In this document: piece after piece, positions 1 through 7,195 of the stretch
Layout: each line of letters begins with the position of its first letter
Numbering within the stretch: the first letter of the stretch is position 1
Origin: B8-G4 sp033720735
Lineage (GTDB): Bacteria; Bacteroidota; Bacteroidia; Chitinophagales; Saprospiraceae
Direction: 5' to 3'
DNA: 22,338 bases
Assembly (NCBI GenBank): GCA_033720735.1
Contig: JAWWBX010000035.1
Location: forward strand, 1 to 22,338
Made by a program: the position numbers and the translations under genes
The notes under the pieces: model-generated
The model's database searches: none
The model's input: only the letters and a program-made list of their open reading frames with translations
What the model was told of the DNA's origin: nothing

Positions 1-409
1 GCCAGGTTACTGTCCCGTAGAGTACCACAAATCCGGCGAATGCGCTGACAAGTACTGCCTCACCGATCCTGAATCTGCTTGCGTTGGGAAGATCCTTTTT
101 GTCATAGATCGTGAATTGGAGAATGATCCGCACCAACCAGTACAGGGTGACGAATGCGTTGAATCCGATCGAGAGGGGGTTGGGACTTGTTAATTCTTCG
201 GTAGCCAGCACTGAGATCAGACCAAAAAAGACATGAATCGCCAGGATGTAACCGGCATACGTCCAGAACATCTGCCGGATATGGCTATGGACATTGCGGA
301 GTTTTCCTCGCCAATCCATCAGCTGCGGGATGAACAACGAACCCGCCACAAGGACAAAATGACCGATTCCTCCCAGAATGATGAACAACTGCAGGGTGTT
401 GATGTCCAT
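1..409 (-). CDS. Partial conserved four-helix membrane protein (C-terminus off the left edge)
   Basis: The minus strand is open from an ATG at 409 to the window edge, giving 136 residues without a stop. The protein is strongly hydrophobic, with four likely membrane helices at about residues 5-26, 48-69, 82-103 and 116-134, separated by short charged loops (for example DWRGKLRN at 32-39 and YDKKD at 102-106). The codons read as a clean membrane protein, whereas the plus-strand frame over the same bases (from an ATG at 233) gives no recognisable sequence, so this frame is the real one. I do not recognise a named family and give no function. It is divergent from the glutaryl-CoA dehydrogenase gene, and the 165 bp between them must hold both promoters. 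The next gene inward on this strand lies outside the window. Confidence 0.7.
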   Translation of the reverse strand, partial: MDINTLQLFIILGGIGHFVLVAGSLFIPQLMDWRGKLRNVHSHIRQMFWTYAGYILAIHVFFGLISVLATEELTSPNPLSIGFNAFVTLYWLVRIILQFTIYDKKDLPNASRFRIGEAVLVSAFAGFVVLYGTVTW

Positions 410-423
410 TCGGAGCTTTTCAT

Positions 424-453
424 ATTAAACAAACCACCCGGTGAAAGGGTCAA
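424..453 (-). promoter_or_regulatory. Candidate promoter for the leftward membrane-protein gene
   Basis: On the minus strand TTGACC (448-453) and TTTAAT (424-429) are separated by 18 bp, a sigma70-like arrangement. Transcription would begin only about 8-10 nt before the ATG at 409, giving an almost leaderless mRNA. It does not match the Bacteroidota TAnnTTTG box, so it is only a candidate. Confidence 0.22.
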
Positions 454-574
454 TGGGGCCTCAGGAAACCTGCGCGGGGCGTCTTTGTCTTTTTTCTACA
501 TAAACGAACACCTCCACTCTCATCTCTTCACTCTGAACTCGTCTGCCTATCTTCGCAGCGCAAATGAAACTGAT

Positions 575-1771
575 ATGGAAACCATGACGTCAGCCAGAGT
601 AGACAAGTTCCAGGCTCACGATTATTACGCGATCGACGAGCTGCTGTCGGAGGACCATCTGCTGGCCCGCCAGGCCGTGCGGGAGTGGGTGGGACAGGAG
701 GTCATTCCGATCATCGAGGATTATGCCGAGCGTGCCGAGTGCCCGACCCATTTGTTCAAGGGACTTGCCGAGATCGGTGCCTACGGACCCAGCCTGCCGG
801 CCGAATACGGTGGCGGAGGCATGGATGAGATCGCCTATGGCGTGATCATGCAGGAACTCGAGCGGGGTGACTCGGGCGTGCGGTCGATGGCTTCCGTGCA
901 GGGATCGCTGGTGATGTTCCCGATCTATGCCTATGCCAGTGAGGAGCAGAAGCGCAAGTATCTGCCCAAGCTGGGGTCAGGTGAATTGATCGGCTGTTTC
1001 GGTCTGACCGAGCCGGATTTCGGCTCCAACCCGGCGGGCATGCTCAGCACGATCCGCGATGACGGTGATGCCTATGTGCTGAACGGAACCAAGATGTGGA
1101 TTACCAACTCGCCGGTCGCAGATCTGGCAGTGGTCTGGGCACGTGACGACGAAGGCAAGGTACGCGGGATGGTGGTCGAGGCCGGCACGCCCGGCTACTC
1201 GGCACCGGAGATCCACGGCAAGTGGTCCTTGCGCGCATCCGTCACCGGAGAGCTGGTGTTTGAGGATGTACGCGTACCCAAGGAGAATGTCTTCCCGGAG
1301 ATTCGCGGGCTGAAAGGCCCGCTCTCCTGCTTGTCAAAAGCCCGGTACGGGATTGCCTGGGGGGCGATCGGCGCGGCGATGGATTGCTACGATTCCGCAC
1401 TGCGCTACAGCCTGGAACGCGAGCAGTTTGGCAAGCCGATCGGCGGGTTTCAGCTCACCCAGAAGAAACTGGCGGAGATGATCACCGAGATCACCAAAGC
1501 CCAGCTGCTGGTGTGGCGACTCGGCACATTGGCAAATGAAAAGAAAGCCACGCCGGCCCAGATCTCGATGGCCAAGCGCAACAATGTCATGATGGCGCTG
1601 GAGATCGCCCGCGAGGCAAGGCAGATCCACGGCGGCATGGGCATCACTAACGAATATCCGATCATGCGGCACATGATGAACCTGGAAACCGTGCTCACCT
1701 ACGAGGGGACGCACGACATCCACCTGCTTATCACCGGGCACGATGTGACGGGGCTGAATGCCTTCAAGTAG
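575..1771 (+). CDS. Glutaryl-CoA dehydrogenase-like acyl-CoA dehydrogenase
   Basis: A 398-residue flavoprotein of the acyl-CoA dehydrogenase family, most like glutaryl-CoA dehydrogenase, which oxidises and decarboxylates glutaryl-CoA to crotonyl-CoA in lysine/tryptophan breakdown. Seen: the flavin-binding stretch GCFGLTEPDFGSN (140-152), WITNSP (175-180), SLRASVTG (218-225), ARYGIAWGA (256-264) and YEGTHDIH (376-383), which holds the likely catalytic base E377. The residues that read the glutaryl carboxylate in the human enzyme (Glu87, Arg94, Ser98) have counterparts with the same spacing at E96, R103 and S107, which favours glutaryl-CoA over a simple fatty acyl-CoA. I chose the ATG at 575 because it gives the family's usual length; ATG 584 is an alternative. 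The open frame extends up to 233, but that part overlaps the leftward membrane gene and looks non-coding. It appears to be a single-gene unit. Confidence 0.9.
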   Translation: METMTSARVDKFQAHDYYAIDELLSEDHLLARQAVREWVGQEVIPIIEDYAERAECPTHLFKGLAEIGAYGPSLPAEYGGGGMDEIAYGVIMQELERGDSGVRSMASVQGSLVMFPIYAYASEEQKRKYLPKLGSGELIGCFGLTEPDFGSNPAGMLSTIRDDGDAYVLNGTKMWITNSPVADLAVVWARDDEGKVRGMVVEAGTPGYSAPEIHGKWSLRASVTGELVFEDVRVPKENVFPEIRGLKGPLSCLSKARYGIAWGAIGAAMDCYDSALRYSLEREQFGKPIGGFQLTQKKLAEMITEITKAQLLVWRLGTLANEKKATPAQISMAKRNNVMMALEIAREARQIHGGMGITNEYPIMRHMMNLETVLTYEGTHDIHLLITGHDVTGLNAFK

Positions 1772-1811
1772 CATCTTACTTTGAAATAGCATAACTTATA
1801 GGGAGTCCCCA

Positions 1812-2519
1812 ATGCGTTGGATGATGACCCCTTTCGCTGCAATTGGCCCAATCCTTTGCGTTTTACTTGTCGGATTCCTGGTCCCATCAGCCGGGATCAG
1901 CCAGGAGGTGATCAAGATCCAGAACGGGTCGTTTGAAGCAGAACCGCGCGCCGGCGGCATCCAGCATGCACCGCCCATTCCCGGATGGGAGGACTGCGGC
2001 GTCAAGAAATTTCCAACGACCTCGCCGGTTGACATCCACCCGCACCCTGATGCATGGCAAGTCGACGGAGCACCTGCGCACGGAAAGACATTCCTCGGCC
2101 TGGTCGTACGAAACAATGATACGTGGGAGTCGGTGGGACAGGAGTTGTCAAGCCCGATGCTGCCGGGGGTATGTTATCAACTTGATCTTTCACTGATGCG
2201 CTCCACCGTGTATATGGGTTTGCGTGACTATTCCGGACCGGCCGATGAGCCGCCGCGGTTCATGCGCCCTTTCCTGACCCCGGTCGTGGTGCGTATCTGG
2301 GGCGGGAATGATATCTGTGACAAGCAAGCCCTCCTTGCTGAAAGCGAGATGATCGATCATACCTCCTGGGAAGTCTATCATACGATCATGCGACCAAAAG
2401 AGAGATTCCAATACCTGCTATTGGAAGCCTTCTACAAAACCCCCACGATTGTGCCATACAATGGCCATGTCCTGATCGACAACCTGTCCGACCTGGTGCC
2501 GGTAAATTGTCACGATTAG
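1812..2519 (+). CDS. Secreted protein with a DUF642/galactose-binding-like domain, OmpA-less paralogue
   Basis: A 235-residue exported protein. The N-terminus has two Met-flanked basic residues, a hydrophobic stretch at about 8-27 and a likely signal peptidase site near residue 28-31. The rest is a single beta-rich domain that opens with NGSFEAEP (38-45), the kind of start seen in DUF642/carbohydrate-binding jelly-roll domains; that fold is my inference. A conserved core at 134-165 (YMGLRDYSGP, then DEPPRFMRPFLTP, then RIWGG) is nearly identical to the next gene's product. Four cysteines at 62, 121, 169 and 233 match four in the paralogue with constant spacing, suggesting two disulfides and a periplasmic or surface location. 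It lacks the OmpA domain of its neighbour and ends right after the shared domain. No type IX C-terminal sorting domain is visible. Precise function is unknown. Confidence 0.75.
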   Translation: MRWMMTPFAAIGPILCVLLVGFLVPSAGISQEVIKIQNGSFEAEPRAGGIQHAPPIPGWEDCGVKKFPTTSPVDIHPHPDAWQVDGAPAHGKTFLGLVVRNNDTWESVGQELSSPMLPGVCYQLDLSLMRSTVYMGLRDYSGPADEPPRFMRPFLTPVVVRIWGGNDICDKQALLAESEMIDHTSWEVYHTIMRPKERFQYLLLEAFYKTPTIVPYNGHVLIDNLSDLVPVNCHD

Positions 2520-2662
2520 CCCACAACAAATGGCACCTGCCTGCCGTTTATCGAACAAATCCACGCAAACATCGGAAGCTCATATCGGGATCGTACATTT
2601 TCATTAAATTTCCCGGTCCGAATCAGGTACAAACTCTGCGTTATTTCGCGTTAAAAGCATAC

Positions 2663-3931
2663 ATGAGGAAGGGTACTCACATCTTGCGGCTTGGACTCGC
2701 CGGCGTGCTGACAGTAGCGCTGCAACTCCATAGTGTGTCCGGGCAGGACGACGTCAGGCTCAAGAATCCGTCCTTCGAAGACGTGCCCCGGGCAGGCGGC
2801 GTCAACTACAGCGGACCGATCCGCGGGTGGCACGACTGTGCGGTAGCAGCATTCCCGGGAGAGTCGCCGCCTGACATTCATCCCCACCCGGAAGCATGGA
2901 AAGTGAATAAGTCGGCCGTCGACGGACAGACCTTCCTCGGACTGGTCGTCCGCCAGAATGATTCCTGGGAGTTCCTGTCGCAAGCGTTATCATCTCCCCT
3001 CGAAGCAGGGCAATGCTACCAGTTTAGCGTCTACCTGGCCAAATCGGAAACCTATATGGGACTGCGGGACTACTCCGGGCCGTCCGATGAGCCGCCGCGG
3101 TTTATGCGCCCTTTCCTGACGCCGGCCGTGCTGCGCATCTGGGGCGGAAGTAGCTTATGCGACAAGGATGAGTTGCTGGCAGAATCGGACCCGGTCGATA
3201 ACCTCAAGTGGAAGATTTACGGGTTCAAGATCGAACCTACACAATCCCATCGTTTCATCATTTTCGAGGCCTTCTACAAAACGCCGACCCTGATCCCGTA
3301 CAACGGGCATATCCTGGTAGACCACGCATCCGCGTTCGAGCCGATCCCGTGTGCGCAGGATATCGTAATTGAGGAAGTGGAACTCCCGGAAAGTGTCAAC
3401 CGGGCACCCGAGGTCTATCCGACACCAGTGCCCGCGGAACCTGAACCCGAACCGGACGAGGAGATCGATGTTGAGGAAGAAGCAACGCCCCCTCCGGCTG
3501 TGCCAGCGGTCACCGAGGAAGAGGCCCCGCGGATCCTCAATGACCTGCAACGCAGCAAGCTGCGCAAGGGACAGACCATTCGCATCGACAAGCTGTACTT
3601 CAAGGCCGACTCCTCACGGATCGAAGAAGAGTCGTTTGAAGTGCTCGATGAGCTGTACAAGTTTCTTGCGGGGAATACGGATGTGGTGATCGAGTTGGGC
3701 GGGCATACCAACACCAAACCGGGTCATGATTACTGCGACAGGCTCTCACGGGCGCGGGCTAAGGCGGTCGCTGACTACCTGTTCGAACGTGGCGTGTCCC
3801 GGGATCAGATTGTCTACAAAGGCTATGGCAAACGCCAGCCGCTCATCTCAAATGACACCTACAGCCTGGCTGCGCAACGCAAAAACCAGCGGGTCGAGAT
3901 CAAGATCCTGAGCCTCGAAGGCAGGGGCTAG
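2663..3931 (+). CDS. Secreted jelly-roll-like domain plus C-terminal OmpA-family peptidoglycan-binding protein
   Basis: A 422-residue protein from the ATG at 2663. Order: signal peptide (about 1-27, ending near VSG-Q), the same domain as the preceding gene's product (about 30-232; cysteines 59, 118, 166, 230), a Pro/Glu-rich linker (about 238-290), and an OmpA/MotB-type domain (about 305-416). In the last, GGHTNTKPG (346-354), CDRLSRARA (358-366) and KGYGKRQP (386-393) are visible. The usual GHTD motif reads HTN here, while the Arg of LSxxRA is kept. It is therefore probably anchored non-covalently to peptidoglycan and displays the N-terminal domain in the periplasm. The frame stays open upstream to 2507, but a start there would put 52 non-hydrophobic residues before the signal peptide and overlap the previous gene. 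Very likely a tandem duplicate of that gene that gained, or kept, the OmpA module. Confidence 0.85.
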   Translation: MRKGTHILRLGLAGVLTVALQLHSVSGQDDVRLKNPSFEDVPRAGGVNYSGPIRGWHDCAVAAFPGESPPDIHPHPEAWKVNKSAVDGQTFLGLVVRQNDSWEFLSQALSSPLEAGQCYQFSVYLAKSETYMGLRDYSGPSDEPPRFMRPFLTPAVLRIWGGSSLCDKDELLAESDPVDNLKWKIYGFKIEPTQSHRFIIFEAFYKTPTLIPYNGHILVDHASAFEPIPCAQDIVIEEVELPESVNRAPEVYPTPVPAEPEPEPDEEIDVEEEATPPPAVPAVTEEEAPRILNDLQRSKLRKGQTIRIDKLYFKADSSRIEEESFEVLDELYKFLAGNTDVVIELGGHTNTKPGHDYCDRLSRARAKAVADYLFERGVSRDQIVYKGYGKRQPLISNDTYSLAAQRKNQRVEIKILSLEGRG

Positions 3932-3943
3932 CCATAATTTTAA

Positions 3944-4924
3944 TTACTCTTCTTCTCCCGAGCGTTCCATCCGCTTGGCGTCGCGGTCGTACGCCCGGAT
4001 AATGTCCTTGACCAGCCGGTGCCGCACGACATCCTCGGCGTTGAGGAAGATCTTGCCGATCCCTTCCAGATCTCCCAGCAAATGAAGTGCCTTGTGCAGG
4101 CCACTGTGCTGCTGGCGCGGCAGGTCGATCTGTGACAGGTCGCCGGTGACGATGCATTTGGCGGAAGGGCCCAGGCGGGTGAGGAACATCTTGAGTTGTG
4201 TGGTGGTCGCGTTTTGCGCTTCATCGAGGATAATGAAAGCATTGTCAAGGGTGCGGCCGCGCATAAAGGCCAGCGGGGCTACCTCGATCACGCGGTTGTC
4301 CATAAAATATTTGAGTTTTTCGATCGGGATCATGTCGTCGAGCGCGTCGTAGAGCGGGCGGAGGTAGGGATCGATCTTTTCACGCAGGTCTCCCGGCAGG
4401 AACCCCAGGTTTTCCCCCGCTTCGACGGCTGGCCGCGTCAGGATGATCTTCTTGACCTGGCGGTTTTTGAGTGCCCGCACTGCAATGGCGACCGCCGTAT
4501 AGGTTTTACCAGTACCCGCCGGACCGATGGCAAACACGATGTCCTTGTTGTTGCACAACTCGACCATCTGCATCTGATTCGGTGTCTTGGCACGAATGGC
4601 CTTCCCGCTGGTACCATAGACAATCACCTTCTCGGACCCGCCCGCAGCGTGCTGGTACGAGTGCGTCCCGTCCAGCATGTCCTCGACCGTACGCAGCGGC
4701 AGCTCATTGTGCTCGCGCAGAAAGCGCACCATGGATTCAAACTTGGCCTTGGCTTTCTGGGTGTATTTCTTTTCACCGGACAGCCGCAACTGGTTGCCGC
4801 GTGAAGTCACATGAAGACTGGGAAACGCTTGTCTGAGGAGGTTGAGTTTGGTGTTGTTTTCGCCGAATAGTTCCAATGGGTCTACTCCGTCGACGGTCAA
4901 AACGATTTCGCTCAATACACTCAA
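3944..4924 (-). CDS. phoH: PhoH family protein (P-loop ATPase)
   Basis: A 326-residue cytoplasmic protein of the PhoH/YbeZ family: P-loop ATPases linked to RNA metabolism and often co-occurring with YbeY. Seen: an N-terminal KH-like region with VDGVDPLELFGENN (11-24), Walker A GPAGTGKT (134-141), TRPAVEAGENLGFLPGD (163-179), Walker B IILDEAQN (231-238) and VTGDLSQIDLPR (259-270), the full family signature set. The start must be a non-ATG codon: the first in-frame candidate after the upstream TAA (about 12 nt before it) is TTG at 4924-4922, and a second TTG lies at codon 4. Either start fits the family's usual N-terminus. Its 3' end is 12 bp from the convergent OmpA-domain gene, and its 5' end is divergent from the SAM-hydrolase-like gene. 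No ybeY is in the window. Confidence 0.95.
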   Translation of the reverse strand: MSVLSEIVLTVDGVDPLELFGENNTKLNLLRQAFPSLHVTSRGNQLRLSGEKKYTQKAKAKFESMVRFLREHNELPLRTVEDMLDGTHSYQHAAGGSEKVIVYGTSGKAIRAKTPNQMQMVELCNNKDIVFAIGPAGTGKTYTAVAIAVRALKNRQVKKIILTRPAVEAGENLGFLPGDLREKIDPYLRPLYDALDDMIPIEKLKYFMDNRVIEVAPLAFMRGRTLDNAFIILDEAQNATTTQLKMFLTRLGPSAKCIVTGDLSQIDLPRQQHSGLHKALHLLGDLEGIGKIFLNAEDVVRHRLVKDIIRAYDRDAKRMERSGEEE

Positions 4925-4940
4925 TTTTAGATCAACTTAT

Positions 4941-4948
4941 TAAAGATA
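4941..4948 (-). promoter_or_regulatory. Candidate -7 box for phoH
   Basis: The minus strand reads TATCTTTA, one base from the Bacteroidota -7 consensus TAnnTTTG, placed about 17 bp before the TTG start. No clear TTTG -33 element was found at the expected distance, so this is weak. Confidence 0.2.
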
Positions 4949-5036
4949 GAAATATTCGTAGGACTGGATCGCTCAGCGGATTTCATCCAAATGCAGTTAT
5001 TTTAGCGCAAACAGATTCGCAGACCGGACAGCGCGC

Positions 5037-5795
5037 ATGGCTATCCTGACACTGACAACCGATTACGGCACTTCTGATCACTATGTCGCGCACCTCAAAG
5101 GTCACTTGCTGCGGGCATACCCCGGTTTCAATTTGGTCGATGTCAGTCATAACATTAAAAGCTTCGATATCGTTCAGGCGGCGTTTGTCCTGAAGCAGGC
5201 CTACCCCCCGTTTGCCCCCGGGACCATCCATCTGGCGCTCGTTCACAACCGCACTGCGGAGCAGGACCTGGTCTGCGTACAACGCGACGGGCAGTACTTT
5301 ATGATGCTGGACAACGGTATGATCACATTGCTGTTTGATGAGATCACGACCTGCCACCGGCTCGCACGTCCCGATCACCTCGGCCTCAAGGAATGGATCG
5401 CCCGTTGTGCAGCTGATCTGCAAGCCGGCAAGGAACTGGATGAGATCGGGCAGATCACCGAGAATTTCCAACGGCGCATCCACCTCAAGCCAGTCGTGAC
5501 CTCGACCTATATCCGGGGTGTGGCCATCTATGTGGATCACTACGACAATATCATCTTCAATATTACGCGTGACCTGTTTGAGTCGGTTTGCGCCGACCGC
5601 GCGTTTGAATTGTTCTACAAACGGCACGATCCGATCACCGTGATGCATGACAACTATTACGATGTGCCGGTGGGCGAAACAGTTTGTCGTTTTAACAATG
5701 CCGGATACCTGGAGCTGGGCATCAATATGGGCCGGGCGGCATCCCTCCTGGGCATCAAGGTAGACGATGCCGTGCAGATCCATTTCAACGAATGA
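5037..5795 (+). CDS. SAM hydroxide adenosyltransferase/chlorinase-fluorinase family protein with degenerate active site
   Basis: A 252-residue cytoplasmic protein of the DUF62 family (SAM-dependent chlorinase, fluorinase and SAM hydrolase). Seen: the N-terminal LTTDYGTSDHYVAHLKG (6-22), which supplies the conserved Asp that holds the ribose of SAM, then VDVSHNI (34-40), DIVQAAFVL (44-52) and GTIH (62-65), all family hallmarks, followed by LDNGMI (91-96). Odd: the segment that in SAM hydrolases reads VDPGVGxxRR here reads VHNRTAEQDL (69-78), so the catalytic Asp is His70 and the Arg is absent. The later TFHGRD-type motif with the third catalytic residue is also not recognisable near 113-122. 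Hydrolysis of SAM to adenosine and methionine is therefore doubtful; it may bind SAM without turning it over. It overlaps the next gene by 4 bp (ATGA), so the two are translationally linked. Confidence 0.85.
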   Translation: MAILTLTTDYGTSDHYVAHLKGHLLRAYPGFNLVDVSHNIKSFDIVQAAFVLKQAYPPFAPGTIHLALVHNRTAEQDLVCVQRDGQYFMMLDNGMITLLFDEITTCHRLARPDHLGLKEWIARCAADLQAGKELDEIGQITENFQRRIHLKPVVTSTYIRGVAIYVDHYDNIIFNITRDLFESVCADRAFELFYKRHDPITVMHDNYYDVPVGETVCRFNNAGYLELGINMGRAASLLGIKVDDAVQIHFNE

Positions 5796-6094
5796 CCATG
5801 CTCAAACGGATTGTATCGATGCGCTTTCGGGCCGGGGAGGAGGAGCGCTTTCTCGAGATCTTCGCGAGCAGCAGAGGTCAGATTCGCGGATTTGCCGGAT
5901 GTCAGTACCTCGAATTGCTGCGTGACCGGCACGATCCGCAGCGTTTCTTCACGATCAGCATCTGGCAGGACGATGCGGCATTGCAGGCCTACCGCCAATC
6001 CCGGCTTTTTGCCGACACCTGGGCGGCCACCAAAGCCCTGTTCGCAGAACGTGCACAGGCCTGGAGCACCGACAGTATCGATTTACAGGCATGA
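5792..6094 (+). CDS. Small ABM-like (antibiotic biosynthesis monooxygenase fold) protein
   Basis: A 100-residue protein that begins inside the stop of the preceding gene (ATGA) and ends inside the start of aroB (ATGA again). The pattern of a first strand with a hydrophobic run and R (KRIVSMRFRAG, 5-15), a helix with F and A residues, GFAGCQYLELLRD (33-45), FFTISIWQDDAALQAYRQS (52-70) and a C-terminal helix matches the dimeric alpha-beta-barrel ABM family (compare the typical 'W xD xxAxxxYRxS' stretch). Members include heme-degrading and quinol-oxidising enzymes but many have no known substrate, and nothing here defines one. The frame at 5811-6128 over the same bases is a shadow. Its position between a SAM-binding-like protein and aroB gives no clear role. 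Confidence 0.7.
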   Translation: MTMLKRIVSMRFRAGEEERFLEIFASSRGQIRGFAGCQYLELLRDRHDPQRFFTISIWQDDAALQAYRQSRLFADTWAATKALFAERAQAWSTDSIDLQA

Positions 6095-7146
6095 ACGCAC
6101 CGCCCACACCGGCCATGACGATCAATGATGTCCCGGTCTACTTCGGGGATGTCGCAGGTTTGCCTGATGTGCTCTCCAACGACTATTCGTCGGTGCATAT
6201 CCTTGCTGATGCGCAGACCATGCAGTTTTGCGCACCGGCGCTCCGCAGTTTGTCGTGGCCAGCGCCAGCGCACTGGATCGCAATGCACGCTGGTGAAGAG
6301 GCCAAGAACCTGGATACCTGCCTGATGGTCTGGCGGCAGCTGACCGATCAGGGGGCAGATCGCCACAGCCTTGTTGTCAACCTCGGGGGAGGGGTCGTGA
6401 CCGATCTGGGTGGGTTTTGTGCGGCCACATATCTGCGGGGCATCCGGTTTCTGCATATCTCCACTTCGGTGCTTGGAATGGTCGATGCAGCCATTGGTGG
6501 CAAGCATGGGGTCGATCTCGACGGATTGAAGAACTATGTCGGGGTATTCGCTTCGCCGCAACTGGTGTGGATCGACCCGGCATTTCTAAAGACGCTACCG
6601 GACCGCCATGTACGCAACGGGCTGGCAGAGGTTATCAAGCACGGTTGCGTCGGTGACCCTGATCTGCTCGCGATGATACACGGCGACCTTTCAGGGATGG
6701 CCTGGGATGACTTGTTGCTGCAGTCGGTGCAGGTAAAAAAACAATTTGTCGAAGCTGATCCTGCTGAACGCGGCATCCGGGCGGCGCTCAACTTTGGTCA
6801 CACAATAGGTCATGCCCTCGAGACGTTCGCCCTTGAGACCGGTTACGATTTGCTGCATGGTGAGGCGGTAGCCCTGGGAATGCTCGCGGAAAGTCAGATT
6901 GCACGGGAAGTGGCAGGTTTGCCGGATGCGGCTGTCGATCGGATCAACACGGCGGTACGGCAAGTGTTCCCAGAGCTCGGCACGCCGGCGATCCCGCCGG
7001 AGGTCCTGCTGGAACTGATTGGCAAAGACAAGAAACGCCGGTCGGGGCACGTGCATTTCGCCCTGATCTCAGCACTGGGAGTGCCTTCGATCGGTCATCA
7101 GGTGGCACCCGATCTGATCAGGAGGATGCTGTCATATGATTCATAA
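6091..7146 (+). CDS. aroB: 3-dehydroquinate synthase
   Basis: A 351-residue cytoplasmic enzyme that converts DAHP to 3-dehydroquinate, the second step of the shikimate pathway, using NAD and a divalent metal. Seen: nucleotide-binding GGGVVTDLGGF (99-109), ATYLRGI (112-118), VDAAIGGKHGVDL (131-143) with KNYVG (147-151), AEVIKHG (179-185), NFGHTIGHALE (234-244) and LLHGEAVALGM (254-264). The expected metal ligands are E180, H237 and H256, all present. Length is normal for the family. The residue after the GGK motif is His rather than the Thr of the E. coli enzyme; this position also varies in other Bacteroidota as far as I recall. It overlaps the ABM-like gene by 4 bp and closes a three-gene operon, which is unusual since other shikimate genes are absent from the window. 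Confidence 0.95.
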   Translation: MNAPPTPAMTINDVPVYFGDVAGLPDVLSNDYSSVHILADAQTMQFCAPALRSLSWPAPAHWIAMHAGEEAKNLDTCLMVWRQLTDQGADRHSLVVNLGGGVVTDLGGFCAATYLRGIRFLHISTSVLGMVDAAIGGKHGVDLDGLKNYVGVFASPQLVWIDPAFLKTLPDRHVRNGLAEVIKHGCVGDPDLLAMIHGDLSGMAWDDLLLQSVQVKKQFVEADPAERGIRAALNFGHTIGHALETFALETGYDLLHGEAVALGMLAESQIAREVAGLPDAAVDRINTAVRQVFPELGTPAIPPEVLLELIGKDKKRRSGHVHFALISALGVPSIGHQVAPDLIRRMLSYDS

Positions 7147-7177
7147 GTCGTATACCTCTTTTACGGTCCGGCTTCGT

Positions 7178-7185
7178 TAATTTTG
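7178..7185 (+). promoter_or_regulatory. Bacteroidota-type -7 promoter box for the class A PBP gene
   Basis: TAATTTTG is an exact match to the Bacteroidota -7 consensus TAnnTTTG and sits 10 bp before the ATG at 7196, in the 49-bp gap after aroB. Transcription would start just before the ATG. A TTTG -33 element was not seen at the normal spacing. Confidence 0.4.
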
Positions 7186-7195
7186 CCATTCGGAT

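Noticed and set aside
233..574. Upstream extension of the glutaryl-CoA dehydrogenase frame to an ATG at 233
   Set aside because: It gives a non-homologous N-terminus and overlaps a clean membrane-protein frame on the other strand; the start at 575 gives the family length.
2347..2360. Palindrome ATGATCGATCAT in the first secreted paralogue
   Set aside because: Only 12 bp, expected by chance in 22 kb, and within a conserved coding stretch.
4196..4804. 202-residue open frame on the plus strand
   Set aside because: Antisense shadow of phoH, whose Walker motifs and length are clear.
4983..5783. 266-residue open frame on the minus strand
   Set aside because: Antisense to the SAM-hydrolase-like gene, which has family motifs; this frame has none.
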